The notes: a model not told the origin generated them from the sequence alone. A stretch of 64,000 nucleotides of DNA from Agelaius tricolor (GCA_023055355.1 JALJCS010000056.1:1426001-1490000), one strand, 5' to 3'; shown: positions 1 to 10,930, counted from the stretch's first letter. Numbers and translations are program-made.

Positions 1-480
1 AGAAGGGTGTTTTATGACTTAGAGCAAAGGATAAACCCACCTCAAAAAAGAAGATGTTTTTACCAAGCAGAAAGATAGCACAGGCAAACAAGTCAGCAAA
101 GTTGCAAGTAGAAAAAAGGTCTCAGAACTTTCCACTGCAAAAAAACTGAATAACAACTTCTAGCTTAAACTGTAATGTACTAACTTTTAGTGATTAGAGA
201 ATAGTAACCTGAATGTGGTAATTATAGTAGTTATGATAGGCTATAGATAATAGTTAAGGTATAGATTGGTTCTAGTGTATTAAGATGATAAGCAAAGAAA
301 AGTATATAATGCATTGTAACCAAAACCAAAGGGTCTCCAGGCCTGCCTGCAGCTGGAGCTGACAGCTGTAGGCACAGGCTCTGTCGCCCATGACCCTGGA
401 CTGCTGTAATGTCTTGGATGGAATAAACTGCATTTTGGAGAGCCGCCTGGAGTCCCACATCTCTCATTTAGGCTCGTACA
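1..480 (+). repeat. ERV LTR, 5' end cut by the window
   Basis: A polyadenylation signal (GGAATAAACTG near 419) is followed by an LTR end in GTACA at 480. The same sequence occurs in reverse complement at about 4,732-5,251, including the GCATTATATA and AACCAAAAC blocks, so this is a dispersed LTR. The family is not named here. Confidence 0.75.
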
Positions 481-916
481 CTCTTTCTTAATGTGTTTGG
501 CAACTACCAGATGAAAGCCTAAAGATTAAGGAAAAAGAAAATCCTAGAGGTTTAGCAGCCCAGAGGACAAGAGAAGAGGGGAGAGGATCCTCTTTCTCCT
601 TTTGGGGACTTTTAATTAGCAAACTACAGGTCCTTTCAGTAAGGCTCGCTTTCCTAATTAGCTAGAAGGAGAAAGAAAGCAAACAAGTGAAGAAAGAGGA
701 AGAAAGGAAAGGAAAAAAACCCTTTATTTCTTCCCGAAAAGCAAAACCAAAAAAAAAACCAACCCGCTTGCAATTCAGGGACTTTTGTACTACTGGGTAG
801 GCTCTCCTGCTCGCTGCCATGTTCTGGTTCTCTGCTGCCTCCCGGTTTACTAGTGCACAGCAACTGCTGAAAGCCACTCATGCGGGCCCACAAGACCTCT
901 GCACAACAGACAGCTC
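481..916. other. Unassigned interval beside an LTR
   Basis: This is purine-rich sequence (GAAAGAAAGC and GGAAGAAAGG blocks around 664-720) with no convincing coding frame. It may be internal sequence of the preceding ERV or host DNA. No primer-binding site or conserved protein was recognised. Confidence 0.4.
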
Positions 917-2151
917 TGTGAAAAATGCCAATCACTTGTTTTTAGCATTTACAAAGTTTAATAGTAATAAAATGGTTATAAAAATAGCAATATAATTAGA
1001 GTAATAAAAATTTGAACAATTGGGATTAGGACAATACGAGACAATAAAAACAAAGAGTTATGGACAGTCCAGGTACCTCTTTCTGGGCAAAATAAGCCCG
1101 AAAAAGGACACCCGTTAACAGAGGATTAACCCTTAAAAACAATAGCCTGTTGCATATTCATACACCTCATACACGATTCATAAATCCCATTCAAATACAG
1201 GATTCTGTCTGGTCAGTGTCAAGTTCTTTCTCTTAATCCTGACAGCGTCTTCAGAACTGAGCGAGGTGGGAAGAACTCGATAAAAGCGCACTAAATTCTT
1301 TCTTTGAAAGATTTAGGTGTCCTGTGGCTGTTATCTCGGTGTGAGTCCTTTCTTTAAAAAAAAGTATCTTACACAGCATAGTTTCTATTTTAACATTATG
1401 TTATAACCTGTGAAAAATGCGTATTTTATGATTGGCTTTTCGCAAATATTAAAATGAGTACTATATGTGTTGTGTTAGAAAGTAATGCTGTATTAATTCT
1501 CTTAAGTAGTGTGTTAAATATAGTTTTAGGTTACAAGAAATGTTAAAATAGAAATGATGCTATGTAGGATAATTTTTTTTTAAAGAAAGGACTTGCAGCG
1601 AGATAGCAGCCACAGGACACCTAAAATCTTTCAGAGAAAAAGAATTTATTGCCCTCTTATCAGAAGAAACTAACTTCTTCCCGCCTAGAAGGCGCTGTTA
1701 GGATTCAGAGGAAGAAGTTGACGATGACCAGACAGAATCCTGTATTTGAATGGGATTTATGCATCGTGTATGAGGTGTATGAATATGCAACAGGCTATTG
1801 TTTTTAAGGGTTAATCCTTTGTTAACGGGTGTCCTTTTTCGGGCTTGTGCTGCCCAGAAAAAGGTACCCGGATGTCCGTAACTCTGTTTCTATTGTCTCA
1901 TATTGTCCTAATTCAAATTGTCCAAATTATTATTACTCTAATTGTATTACTAATTTTATAACCATTTTATTACTATTAAACTTTTAAAATTTTAAAAACA
2001 AGTGACTGGCATTTTTCACATAACCTAAAACTATATTTAACACACTACTTAAGAAAATTAATACAGCATAACTTTCTGACATAACACATATAATATTCCT
2101 TTTAATATTTACGAAGAGCCAATCGTATAATACGCATTTTTCACAGCTCTT
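917..2151 (-). repeat. ERV LTR (TGTGAAAAATGC family), split by a nested LTR
   Basis: The two outer parts, 917-1,408 and 2,021-2,151, together form one minus-strand LTR bounded by TGTGAAAAATGC and GCATTTTTCACA. It was split by a plus-strand LTR of the same family at 1,409-2,020. GCTC lies immediately outside both ends and may be a short target duplication. Confidence 0.85.
1409..2020 (+). repeat. Solo LTR inserted in an older LTR of the same family
   Basis: A 612-bp LTR starts TGTGAAAAATGC and ends ATTTTTCACA. It is flanked by a perfect 5-bp target duplication TAACC (1,404-1,408 and 2,021-2,025). The same sequence without the insertion can be read in the third family copy at 3,419-4,038. Confidence 0.93.
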
Positions 2152-3418
2152 TACCCCCCCGGCAGTGGCGAGAGCAAACCACGCCCCGCACGCCCTGAGT
2201 CGCACCCAGCGGCAGCCCCTTGCTGCCCGTGGCCCCTGTCATCCGTGGCTCCCACTGTCCAAACCCCCCTCCCGGTCCACAAGCGCGGCCCCCGCCGCCA
2301 GCAGCCCCGCACCGGCGGACCAGCGGTTCTGGGATGCAGGGCTTCTGACTGCCGCGGTTACCTTCAGTCGGGTCGGCACCGCTGAAAGTCACCGCACTAA
2401 GCGCCCCAGGCCCACTACCGCTAATGTAGACCCGCGTGGTCCCTTGGCCTAGAAACCCCGTGCAACTAGGCCCGCCCCGCCGGGTGCCCCTGGACTCGGC
2501 GAGAGCCGCCCTACTCGCCGCCGGCAGCCCCCCCCCCCCGCCACTGCCCGTGACCCTCCGGACGCCGCCCCTCGCGTGGCGCCCCGGTCTCATGGCTCTA
2601 CGCTGGTGGGTTCCATAGGGATGCCGCTGCAGCTCCACACCCCGGTCCGGGGACACCCGCACTGCCTGGCTGGTCCCTAACCTCCAGCGACGCCATGTGT
2701 AATCTAGGTCAGCGCACCGGGCCTCCGCTGCCTCCCCCTACCCTCATTGGGTCAGCACGCACTGGAAACTTACTACGCCAAGCGCGGCCGCGAGCGCCAC
2801 TCTACATCGCCCCACACCCGGCTTCCTTTGTGCCGGCGGGTCGGGAAACCCCGCCTGCCTCCTCCCCCGTGGTCCTCGCTCAGAAAACCCCGCACACTTG
2901 GTTTTCTCCAAGTGGCGGTCCCTCTGGTGCCGGCCCCTCGCCACTGGGTACCCTACCACTCGGTCAGCCCGCTGGTCTCGACTGCTCGGCGTCCCTGAGT
3001 CACTGTGGGCAGACGCGCGCATGAGCAGTTTCTCGCCAGCTACGGGTCTCCTGCCTCCTTTTCCCCCTGCCCGGGAAACCTCGCATCACTGGGCCAGCAC
3101 AGGACGCCCCTGCGCTCAGTTTTTTAGTCGCCGCTACCAGTGGCAACACCCCCTCTCAAGCCTCAGCTGGTAAGCTCTGGAAGCTATCGCGCTGACTGCG
3201 CACCAGAAGCTCACCGTTCTGAGCATTGAGCGTGCCGCTGCTCCACATGGAGCAGTCACGCTCCCCCCCCTCAACGCTGGAAGGCTGGGAAAGCTGCCGC
3301 GACTCCTCGCACTGACACGAGCGTGGTCTCCACTGAACGGCGACTTTCTCCGTCACTTCAAAACCCTCTAAACCTGGCGACCCTCAACCTGACGTTTCCA
3401 GATGCTCTTGTGAAAAAT
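2152..3418 (-). mobile_element. GC-rich ERV internal leader, gamma-like ERV (distal part)
   Basis: This very GC-rich block is similar in reverse complement to 63,150-64,000; both carry a GCTGCTCCAYRTGGAGCAGC core and a TTTCCAGAGCTTACC block. It continues the element whose PBS lies at about 4,524-4,538. Short units resembling GGGAAACCYCGC recur (2,847, 2,880, 3,071). Open frames here look like GC-driven noise and no Gag motif was recognised, so it is called non-coding leader or decayed gag. Confidence 0.65.
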
Positions 3419-4038
3419 GCGTATTTTATGATTGGCTTTTCGCAAATATTAAAATGAATATTATATGTGTTGTGTTAGAAAGTTATGCTGTATTAATTTT
3501 CTTAAGTAGTGTGCTAAATATAGTTTTAGGTTATAACATAAGGTTAAAATAGAAACTATGCTATGTAGGATACTTCTTTTGTTCTCTAAGAAAGGACTCG
3601 CACCGAGATAGCAGCCACAGGACACCTAAATCTTTCAGAGAAAGAGAATTTATTGCCCCATTATCCGGAGAAACAAACTTCTTCCCGCCTCGCTCAGCCA
3701 TGATGATGCCGGTCAGGATTAAGAGGAAGAAGTTGATGATGACCAGACAGAATCCTATGTTTTAATGGAATTTATGCATCATGTATGAGATGTATAAATA
3801 TGCAACAGGCTATTGTTTTTAAGGGTTAATTCTTTGTTAATGTGTGTCCTTTTTCGGGCTTATTTTGCCGAGAAAAAGGTACCCAGAGGTCCGTAACTCT
3901 TGGTTTCTATTGTCTCATATTGTCCTAATCCAAATTGTCCAAATTATTATTACTTTAATTATATTGCTATTTTTATAACCATTTTATTATCATTAAACTT
4001 TTTAAAATTTTAAAAACAAGTGATTAGCATTTTTCACA
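3419..4038 (+). repeat. Solo LTR (TGTGAAAAATGC family) inside the GC-rich ERV
   Basis: A 620-bp copy of the same LTR as 1,409-2,020 splits the minus-strand GC-rich ERV internal region. CTCT abuts both ends and is a possible 4-bp duplication. It shows the uninterrupted sequence used to read the TAACC duplication upstream. Confidence 0.9.
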
Positions 4039-4540
4039 CTCTTGAGTCTCCTTAAGTCTAATATCCCTCTATCACACCCATCCCGCCAGCCACAGGGTCC
4101 CTGCTTTCTTCTTCCACGCGTCCCACCGTTTTTTCTTCCAACCGTCCAATATCCCAACGCTTCAACAGACCAAGATGGGTCCCGTGTATTGTCTGAAGCT
4201 GACTTTTATACACCGGGATTATGGAATTACAATCTGGCCAAAAATTGTTATGAGGATCTTCTAAGTTTCATATCTACCCCCAGCACACTCCCAGAACTAC
4301 CCCACACACTTCAAGCATACTCTCAGACTCTCGCACACAAGTACTCACAGTCCTTTAGATCTGCAGTTTTCTTCCCTCTCTTTTGTTATTTAGTCCTTTG
4401 CTGTCCCTGGGGTGTGTACCTGCAATCACCAATAGTCACAGGAGAACTCGACAGAGCTGCCAAACTTGCAGCAGGGCATGCCTCTCTTTCAAAATCTACA
4501 GCCACAGAGATGAGGTTTTTATCTGGAATGAGCCCCCATT
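4039..4540 (-). mobile_element. GC-rich ERV internal region, PBS-proximal part
   Basis: On the minus strand, the sequence next to the LTR reads TGGGGGCTCATTCCAGAT (about 4,521-4,538). This resembles the tRNA-Pro type primer-binding site of gammaretroviruses. The following bases match 62,751-63,150 on the plus strand, including the segment around 4,164-4,260 versus 63,045-63,125. Confidence 0.75.
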
Positions 4541-4731
4541 TGTGAGAAACGATTGCTCACTTTTAAAATTTCAAAGGTTTATTAAACTTTAACAAAAAAA
4601 TACAACAAAAGGACTAAATAAGGAAAAATTACAGTGCTGAGAGCCCCCGTGACTATCAGCCACGTGCTCATCTACAAAATGGAGGCCCTGCCTTTTATAT
4701 CATTAGCCCCTCCTAAAGTTTTGTCAGTCAA
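4541..4731 (-). repeat. Truncated LTR of the GC-rich gamma-like ERV
   Basis: Minus-strand U5/R with polyadenylation signal (GTTTAATAAACC equivalent at about 4,578-4,590) and a TATA-like TATAAAAGGC equivalent near 4,692. It matches the right-hand copy ending at 62,748. The U3 is cut at 4,731, where another LTR begins. Confidence 0.75.
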
Positions 4732-5251
4732 TGTAAGAGCCTGAGATGAGAGATGTGGGACTCCAGGTGGCTCTTCAAAATGCTATTTATTGTATAGAAG
4801 ATGTTACAGCAGTCTCAGGTCGTGGGTAACAGAGCCACGCCTACAGCTGCCAGCTACAGCTTATGGGCAAGCCAGAAGACGCTTTAGTTTTGGTTACAAT
4901 GCATTATATATTTTTCTTTGCTGAGCATCTTATCACATAACAACCAATCAGCATCATATACAATACCTTTACTATTACCTATAGTCTATCATAACTACAA
5001 TCATTACCATATTATGGTAATTACTATCCAATCACATGAGTTAGTATGTTACAGTTTAAGCTTAAAGTTGTTTTTCAGTTTTCTTGCAATGGAAAATTCT
5101 TAGACCATTTTTCTACTTGCCACATTGGCATGTTTGTTTGCCTATGGTATCTTTCTGCTTTTCCTAAGAAATATTTCTGCTTGGTAAAAACATCTTTTTG
5201 TTTGTGGTCAACATATCCTTTGCTCTAGTCATAAAACCCCCTTCCAACTCA
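4732..5251 (-). repeat. ERV LTR, minus-strand copy of the LTR at 1-480
   Basis: Reverse-complement homology to 1-480 runs through the whole element, with the polyadenylation region near 4,785-4,800 and the GCATTATATA block near 4,905. It truncates the LTR on its left. Confidence 0.75.
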
Positions 5252-5257
5252 ACCTTT

Positions 5258-5803
5258 TGTCTTGGTTTGGAAAGACAGGAGTCTGCTAAGGAAGGCAGGA
5301 GCCTCCTCTGAAATAGAGAATGTAAACTCTCCCCACCCCTCCGAATTGCTATAAATTTTAAATTAAGGGGCTCTCAGGCAAAAAAGATGGGGGCGGGAAA
5401 TAACAGTTCTTTAATAGGGAAGAAAATAAAAGGATAAAATAAACAATGCAGTACACTAGAACAACACTGACAGAGTCAGAACCCAACCTGACGCCCTGTT
5501 GGTCAGGGTGTTGGTAGCAGTCCAATTGGAAATGTGGCTGCAGTCCTCCTGGAGTGTCAGGTGTGGTTCTGTTGGAGCAAGGATCTTGTAGAAAAGGGTG
5601 TAGTCTTCCTCTGAAGATCCAGTGGAAGAAGACACAGCTGCTGTTCCTCTGGGAAATCCAGTGGAGAAGCCCTGCACTTATTCCAGAATCTCCGGATTAT
5701 ATCTGGGTAGCAACGCTTTGCTCCTCCCTCTGGGCGGAGCATCTCGCAATGGGATGCTATAGTTCTTATCAGTCATGCAGTGACATTCAATAGCCTATTA
5801 TCA
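5258..5803 (-). repeat. ERV LTR, 3' LTR of a decayed minus-strand ERV
   Basis: About 546 bp, ending in the reverse complement of AAACCAAGACA at 5,258 and starting TGATAATAGGC at 5,803. It is homologous to the plus-strand LTR at 9,768-10,123 plus 15,871-16,052. Matching internal sequence follows at 5,804-5,960, as for the plus copy at 9,640-9,767. Confidence 0.82.
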
Positions 5804-6139
5804 GCAGGTGTCCCCTCCCGAGGTAGGAGTGATTGTGATCACTCAGAGAGAGATGAGGAAAACTGCCCATTTGACAAAAGACAACTGCCATACAGATGGT
5901 AATAAAATACATTTTGCCTTGCAATCTGGAGCACCTTTGCTTTATTAGTTGTCCAGTAACGACCAGCTCAGCAATTCTCAATTTAGACATCTATTTTTCT
6001 TCTATATCAAAACTTGCTTCCACCTCTATTCTGTTCTCCAGTTCTACATTCAGAGAGCTTTCTGCCAAGCATACATATCTGTGAAACTTTCTTGTCAAAC
6101 TTTCATGTTTTCCATCAAGTCAACTCTTTCTCTGCCATT
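5804..6139 (-). mobile_element. ERV internal 3' remnant
   Basis: This precedes the minus-strand LTR and resembles 9,540-9,767 on the plus strand, sharing the ATTGCAAGGCAA and GGCAGTTGTC/GGCAGTTATG blocks. Only short broken frames exist. It is probably the env-end or untranslated 3' region of a class II ERV. Confidence 0.6.
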
Positions 6140-6368
6140 TATTGGTGGAGATTACTTTCTTACATCTTGATTGGAGGTCAGGTGTTGTTACGCTGCGCCT
6201 CCTGGTAACAAGCCAGCCTTCTCTAAATGCCCTGACTACTAAGGCTATTACAAGGGGGAGGGAAAAGGGGTCTATGGGGAGACATATTAAATAACATTAC
6301 TATACATCTACATAATATTTATCTTTTAATTGTGAGAGCCAACTATTACATTACTCATCTATAACACT
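6140..6368 (-). repeat. Partial ERV LTR
   Basis: On the minus strand it starts TGTTATAGATGAGTAATG at 6,368 and matches 61,867-62,100 on the plus strand through the AAGGCTATTACAAGGGGGAGGG equivalent. The 3' part is missing on the left. Confidence 0.75.
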
Positions 6369-7057
6369 GGCTCTCACTTGTCCTATGTGATGTCCTGGTG
6401 AAGGTAGCAGCAACCAGGCTCCCAGAAGCAGCCAGGAGATGCTTCCTCTGGAGGAGGGGGGGTGTCCCAGGTTTCCCCTGAGCCACCCAAGCTCAGGGAT
6501 GAGGGTCCCTCCCAGGGACGTCGGGTGTTGAAAGGTCCCAGTTCAATGGCCGCTCTTGCAAGCAGAGCCTCACCAACGGTAAGAAGCAGTGAAGGACAAA
6601 ACTCCGCAGTTGCAGCAAATTCTCCCTGGCGCAGCAGTCCAACACCAAAACAACCACCTCCCCTCTGATCCCCGAGAGAGAGAGGGCTGAGCCCAGCCCC
6701 TAATCCCCAGCCAAGTCTTGGTTAGCACACACCCCTCCCCCCCACCCCCCGCGGTATCTCTGCACTTCCCAAGAGAAACTCCCCAGACAGTGAGCTCACA
6801 TGGGACTGCAGCAACTGCATCCCTTCCCCCCTCCTCCCCATCCTGGCCACATCATTTGTCTTTTAAGTACCGTCATTCTTCATCTCTTAGGCTACAAATG
6901 GGAGAAAAATTCCCTGAGAGAAAGAAAAAAAAAAAAGGAAAACAACTAACCTTCAACACCTTCCCAGACATTAACAACATAGTTTCTATTATTATTATAA
7001 ATGTGCAATTATTTATCATTTTCATCTAGATCCAATGAATAATATCCGCTTAGAAAA
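6369..7057. other. Unassigned interval, probably decayed ERV internal sequence
   Basis: This C-rich to mixed sequence lies between a minus-strand integrase remnant and a minus-strand LTR, where an env would be expected. No Env motif was recognised in any frame, and the assignment rests on position alone. Confidence 0.35.
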
Positions 7058-7745
7058 TCACATCCTATACTTATACCAAGAGAATTTATATATATTAAAA
7101 AACTCCACAGTGTTAGTTAGTCTTGTTTCTGCTGTGTTTAATGTGTGGTTCCTGGTTTTACCTGCGTGAGATGAACCCAGGGTTTGATTCCTTACACCTT
7201 GAGTGCAGTGTAGGTTAGGAGGAGGACTTGGAAAGGTCCTTTCCACTTTTTCTTCAAGGGCTCAGAGATCCAGGTCTTTACATACAGAAAATCGCGAGGT
7301 TGATACAGATGAACAAATGCACCCAAAGCAACTGATCCAAACAGAGTTATTAATCGAGAGTCCAGCAAGTTTTTCCTAAAGAAATCAAGTATAGATTTAA
7401 ATACATTTCTCCCTTTAAATTAATTTCTCCTGGAATTGATAGTGTTTGATACGGCCATCTGTACCATCTGTACAGCAATTCATAGGGACTTACTTTGGGT
7501 TTTGACCTCAGCTGAATTCTGACTCACAAAAGAGCCAGAGGAAGGGCCCGTGGCCATTTAAGAGGGGTTTTGGCCCATTTTACTAATTTGTCATTTCAAA
7601 GTCTGATTCATCCTTTCCACTTTCCCACTAGACTGTGGTCACCAAGGTGTGTGTAAGTCCCATTTTATACCCAGGGTTTTGCTCAGCTGTTGCATCACAT
7701 CTCCTATAAAATGTGGGCCTCTATCTGAAGACATCCCAAGTGGAA
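7058..7745 (-). pseudogene. Gammaretrovirus-like pol integrase remnant
   Basis: The minus strand encodes pieces of a retroviral integrase, which would join viral DNA to host DNA. Near 7,704-7,730 the frame reads DRGPHF, part of the catalytic core around the second Asp. Downstream, about 7,640-7,660, is a GKVERMNQ-like stretch carrying the catalytic Glu. Near 7,195-7,250 lies a C-terminal segment with WKGPFQVLL, the GPY/F-type domain typical of gamma-like elements. Stop codons and frame changes separate the pieces, so it is not functional. The product before the core (RT, RNase H) is absent because an LTR lies directly upstream at 7,808-8,300. The gamma-like assignment rests on the GPY/F segment. 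Confidence 0.75.
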
Positions 7746-7807
7746 ATGAAGCAATACACAGAATAAATAGACTCCACAACCAGATATAGTTATGAAGTAA
7801 GTATGTA

Positions 7808-8300
7808 TGTCAGTGCCCGGCACAAGCGAGATAACTCTCATGAAAACTTGTGCCCCGAGCCTCCGGCTGTCCCATGTCTTTATTCACAAAGGTATTCCAT
7901 ATGCAATACATTGCACAACTTTGCCATGCATATTCAACCCCTGGCCCTGCCTGTTCTCGCCTTGTATGGTAATCAGATCTACGCCCTTCTGGGCATGTGT
8001 TGTTTGCTGTGGTGGTCGCACAGGGGTCTCTGGTGGTGTCTGAGGCTGAAGATTGTGGTCTTCCTCATGATTGAACTTTTGAACTTTTCTCCTTTGTGCA
8101 TGCACTTTTGGTCCCTTGGTGCTTATCTGAGTAGTCTGTCAGCCTTGATTAGCTTGGAGACAGAGGAGTTCTTTTATCTGGGCTTTTTGTATCTCTTGGT
8201 GTTCTCTGGTATTGTTCTTTATGCAAGAAGCTTCAGAAATTTTCCTATGCCCTTTGTACCATGGCAGAGGTTTCTTAAGTAAAAAGGTTAAAATTCAACA
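7808..8300 (-). repeat. ERV LTR, minus strand
   Basis: It is bounded by the reverse complements of TGTTGAATTTTAACC (8,300) and GGGCACTGACA (7,808), with an AATAAAGACATGGG polyadenylation region equivalent near 7,873-7,888. No matching target duplication was found. A 159-codon open frame on the opposite strand (7,803-8,282) shows no family resemblance and is ignored. Confidence 0.75.
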
Positions 8301-8644
8301 CATAGTTCTACAGGCTAAACTTTAAATGCTTAATTCATATTGCAATTCAAGTGAACTCCAAAAATCTCTATTTCAGGATAAGGGGGAGAATCAGAAAAAA
8401 GGAAAAACTCGTGGGTTGAGAAAAACCCAGTTTAATATGACAGAAAATGAAGGGAAAATAATAATAATTATGAAAGAATATACAAAACAAGTGATGCACA
8501 ATGCAGTTGCTCACTACCTGCTAACTGATGCCCAGCCAGACCCTGAGCAGCGATCAGCAACTCTCAGCCAGCACTCCCCCAGTTTATATACTGAGCATGA
8601 TGTCATATGGTGTAGAATATATCTTTGGCCAGTTCTGTAGGGGG

Positions 8645-8955
8645 ATAGAATATAAGAAAATAAAGATAGCGTACAAAGTAATCTTACCCCTAAGGAGTTG
8701 CAGTTGGGCCAATTATCAAAGATTAGGAACAGGCCTGACTTTAACAGGCCACAGCTATAACCAATGAGAAGAAAAGTGCTATAAAAGAGTGGTGTGGCTG
8801 GTTGAGAAGGGAACTGGAGTCAGCTGGCTACTTTGTGAAGAAGAAAGAGTCAGTGCTCTGTGGAGATGCCCATGAGAAACACAAAGAAGGTATGAAACTT
8901 GCGATAAGAAGACAACAGTATGGAACCCCTGCAATAAGATGACAACACAGTTCAG
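8645..8955 (+). repeat. Partial ERV LTR, plus strand
   Basis: LTR-like promoter elements are in order: a CCAAT box (ATAACCAATGAG near 8,757), a TATA box (GCTATAAAAG near 8,779) and a downstream R/U5-like segment ending before 8,955. It lies inside the split ERVL LTR. Confidence 0.55.
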
Positions 8956-8999
8956 GTCACTTGTCCTGGTTATGCTTCCTCACAGCTCTTTATTACATT

Positions 9000-9259
9000 T
9001 ATTATTCAGATGTTTTGTGGGGTTGGAGGTCAGAGACAGGGACCACACACACACCAAAGCTCCATGTGACAAACAGCCTGGAGTTTATTCCTCCAGCTCC
9101 TTTTATGGGAGCTCCAATTACACATGTGATTGGTTGAGGTCTTAGCCCCGTCCAGCTCTCTGGCCAGTGATACATCTGCATTTAGAACAGAATTATATTG
9201 GCTGAGAGTCCTGGTGTAGATTGAATCCAACCTATCCTTGCTACCCCAGGGGCTCCAAT
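9000..9259 (-). repeat. Partial ERV LTR, minus strand
   Basis: A reverse-strand polyadenylation signal (GGAATAAACTCC equivalent near 9,082) and U3-like sequence resemble the LTR at 19,140-19,520. They share the CTCCTTGACCAGTGATATGTCTG versus CTCTCTGGCCAGTGATACATCTG region. It is nested in the split ERVL LTR. Confidence 0.6.
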
Positions 9260-9539
9260 GCCACAGCTCCTTGTACACTCCCATTCTCCTTACTGGCAGG
9301 GCAGTACGAGAAGCAGAATAGTTATTGACTTAGTGTAAAGCACTGCTCAGCAACAACCAAAACATCAGTGTGCTTTTAACATTATTCTCATCCTAAATCC
9401 AAACCACAGAACTGTACCAGCTGCTAGGAAGAAAATTTACTCTGTCCCAGCCAAAACCAAGATGTGTTTTTAAAAAACCCAAACCAATACAAATTATAAG
9501 ATTTAATTTAATCAAGAACTACTCTTGAGGAAAAAAAAG

Positions 9540-9767
9540 TAATATTTAAAACTATCATCTGACACTTCTTTATACAAGGACAATTTATTGCTTGTAGGAT
9601 CATGGCTATAAATTTCTTTTGTAACCCTGGATGCTAAATGTCCTAGATTGCAAGGCAATGTGTATTCTATTTGCCATCTCTTAGAGGTGTGGCAGTTATG
9701 GTCTGTTAATTGGGCAGTTTTGTTTATCTCTTCCACAAACCAATCTTCCTTCCAGGGAGACATCTGC
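9540..9767 (+). mobile_element. ERV internal 3' remnant before the split LTR
   Basis: This is the plus-strand counterpart of 5,804-6,139, directly upstream of an LTR starting at 9,768. Only short broken frames are present. Confidence 0.6.
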
Positions 9768-10123
9768 TGTTAATGGGCTACTAAATGTCACTGCATGACC
9801 AATAAAATTACAGCATCCCATTGTGAGATGCTCCGCACAGAGGGAGGAGCCAAGCATTCCTAACTAGATATAATCTGAGCTTTTGGAACACCAGAACAGC
9901 CTTTCCACTGGATTCCCAAAGGAACAGCTGCCTTTTCCACTAGATCTTCAGAGGAAGACTACACCCTTCTACAAGATCACTGCTTCAACAGAACCACACC
10001 TGCCACTCCAGGAGGACTGCAGCCACCATTCTAATTGGACTGCTACCAACACCCTGACCAACAGGGTGTCAGGTCATATTCTGACTCTGTCAGTAGTTTG
10101 TTTTGTATTACTGCATTGTTTAT

Positions 10124-10535
10124 TGTAGAGAGCTTTTTGGATAATTGGTTAGCTGAGAAAGGACATTTCGATGTGATTCCGATGGATAAGGATAGGGGAA
10201 ACAAGCTGGGAACTAAGCAACCAGTGTCCAATCACTGACAAAGGTCACAGTGACCTTCTCTGAAACGGGAAGACGGGGGAGAAAATCGCTTGCCAGAAAA
10301 TGTAGATATCTGGGGTAGAGAAGCTAGAAGAATGCAAACATAGAAGCAAAATAATTGTTAGAAGATAGAAGTAGGTGTGGTTGATCTAAGTGTGCTTTAA
10401 CCAATAATGAGCTCAGCTTTTGCAATATGTATAAGCTTCATTAACACCAATATAAATATGTGTGGGTTTTCAATAAACTTCGGGATTTGCTATTCACGCA
10501 TATTGTGTGTCGCATTTCTCCCGCCGTTCACGACA
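10124..10535 (+). repeat. 5' LTR of the provirus
   Basis: It starts TGTAGAGAGC and ends GTTCACGACA. Visible elements are CCAAT (TTTAACCAATAATG, about 10,398), a TATA-like ATATAAATATG (about 10,451) and polyadenylation signal CAATAAACTTC (about 10,470). It differs from the 3' LTR at 10,356-10,357, 10,374, in the GATCTAAG/GATCCAAG segment and near 10,504. Confidence 0.96.
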
Positions 10536-10537
10536 AA

Positions 10538-10556
10538 TGGTGACCCCGGACGTCGG
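10538..10556 (+). other. Primer-binding site, tRNA-Trp type
   Basis: TGGTGACCCCGGACGTC begins two bases after the 5' LTR. It resembles the tRNA-Trp primer-binding site known from avian alpharetroviruses, with one extra G. The 380 bp that follow are an untranslated leader. Confidence 0.8.
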
Positions 10557-10837
10557 GACTAGCCACGGTCGGCGACGTGAGCGGAGTCAGGTCCTATCGC
10601 AGCTGAGGACGGCATAAGCACCGCTGAAAAAGGGAAGGTGCCGGCCCCGGGTGACCCCAGAGGGGGGGCCCGGCTGATACGTGCTGCCGAAGCCTGAAAG
10701 AGCTGCAAGAAGCGCGCTGTTATCGTTTAACACGGATAAAGAAAGTCAAGCAGCATATAATTTATTTCCTAGCTTTTTATAAAAGCGTAAGGTTAAGAGT
10801 ATAGAGTTGCAGAAGAAGCTTCATGGGTTGTTAGCTC

Positions 10838-10930
10838 ATGGGTATGCTCAAAGACTTTTTCGGACTCCTTGCACAGTGCATAGGTTATCAGACTGCCGTA
10901 TATTTGGGGATTAGTTGTGGCAGGCAGTCA
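10838..10930 (+). pseudogene. gag: gag matrix start, frameshifted
   Basis: An ATG at 10,838 opens a short frame that begins MGMLKDFFGLL and stops within about 31 codons. The matrix-like helical sequence then continues in another frame, inside the next entry. This is consistent with a frameshift near 10,905-10,915. A Gly at position 2 suits N-myristoylation, as in many retroviral matrix proteins, which would direct Gag to the plasma membrane. The frame is short, so the assignment rests on position after the leader and the start sequence. Confidence 0.55.

Larger units (their letters stand above)
8380..9450 (-). repeat. ERVL-type LTR, split by later insertions
   Basis: The parts at 8,380-8,640 and about 9,260-9,450 match consecutive segments of the ERVL LTR seen intact at 17,205-17,803. 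This family starts TGTGCTGGTTTTGGCTGGG and ends AACCACAACA. The middle, 8,641-9,259, is occupied by unrelated LTR sequence. The AACCACAACA end is missing. Confidence 0.75.

Noticed and set aside
2141..2662. 173-codon minus-strand frame in the left GC-rich block
   Set aside because: Orientation agrees with the ERV, but the frame starts at an LTR edge, is Gly/Arg-rich, and shows no Gag motif; attributed to GC bias.
7803..8282. 159-codon plus-strand frame with hydrophobic segments, considered as a membrane protein
   Set aside because: It coincides almost exactly with a minus-strand LTR; hydrophobicity reflects T-rich sequence.
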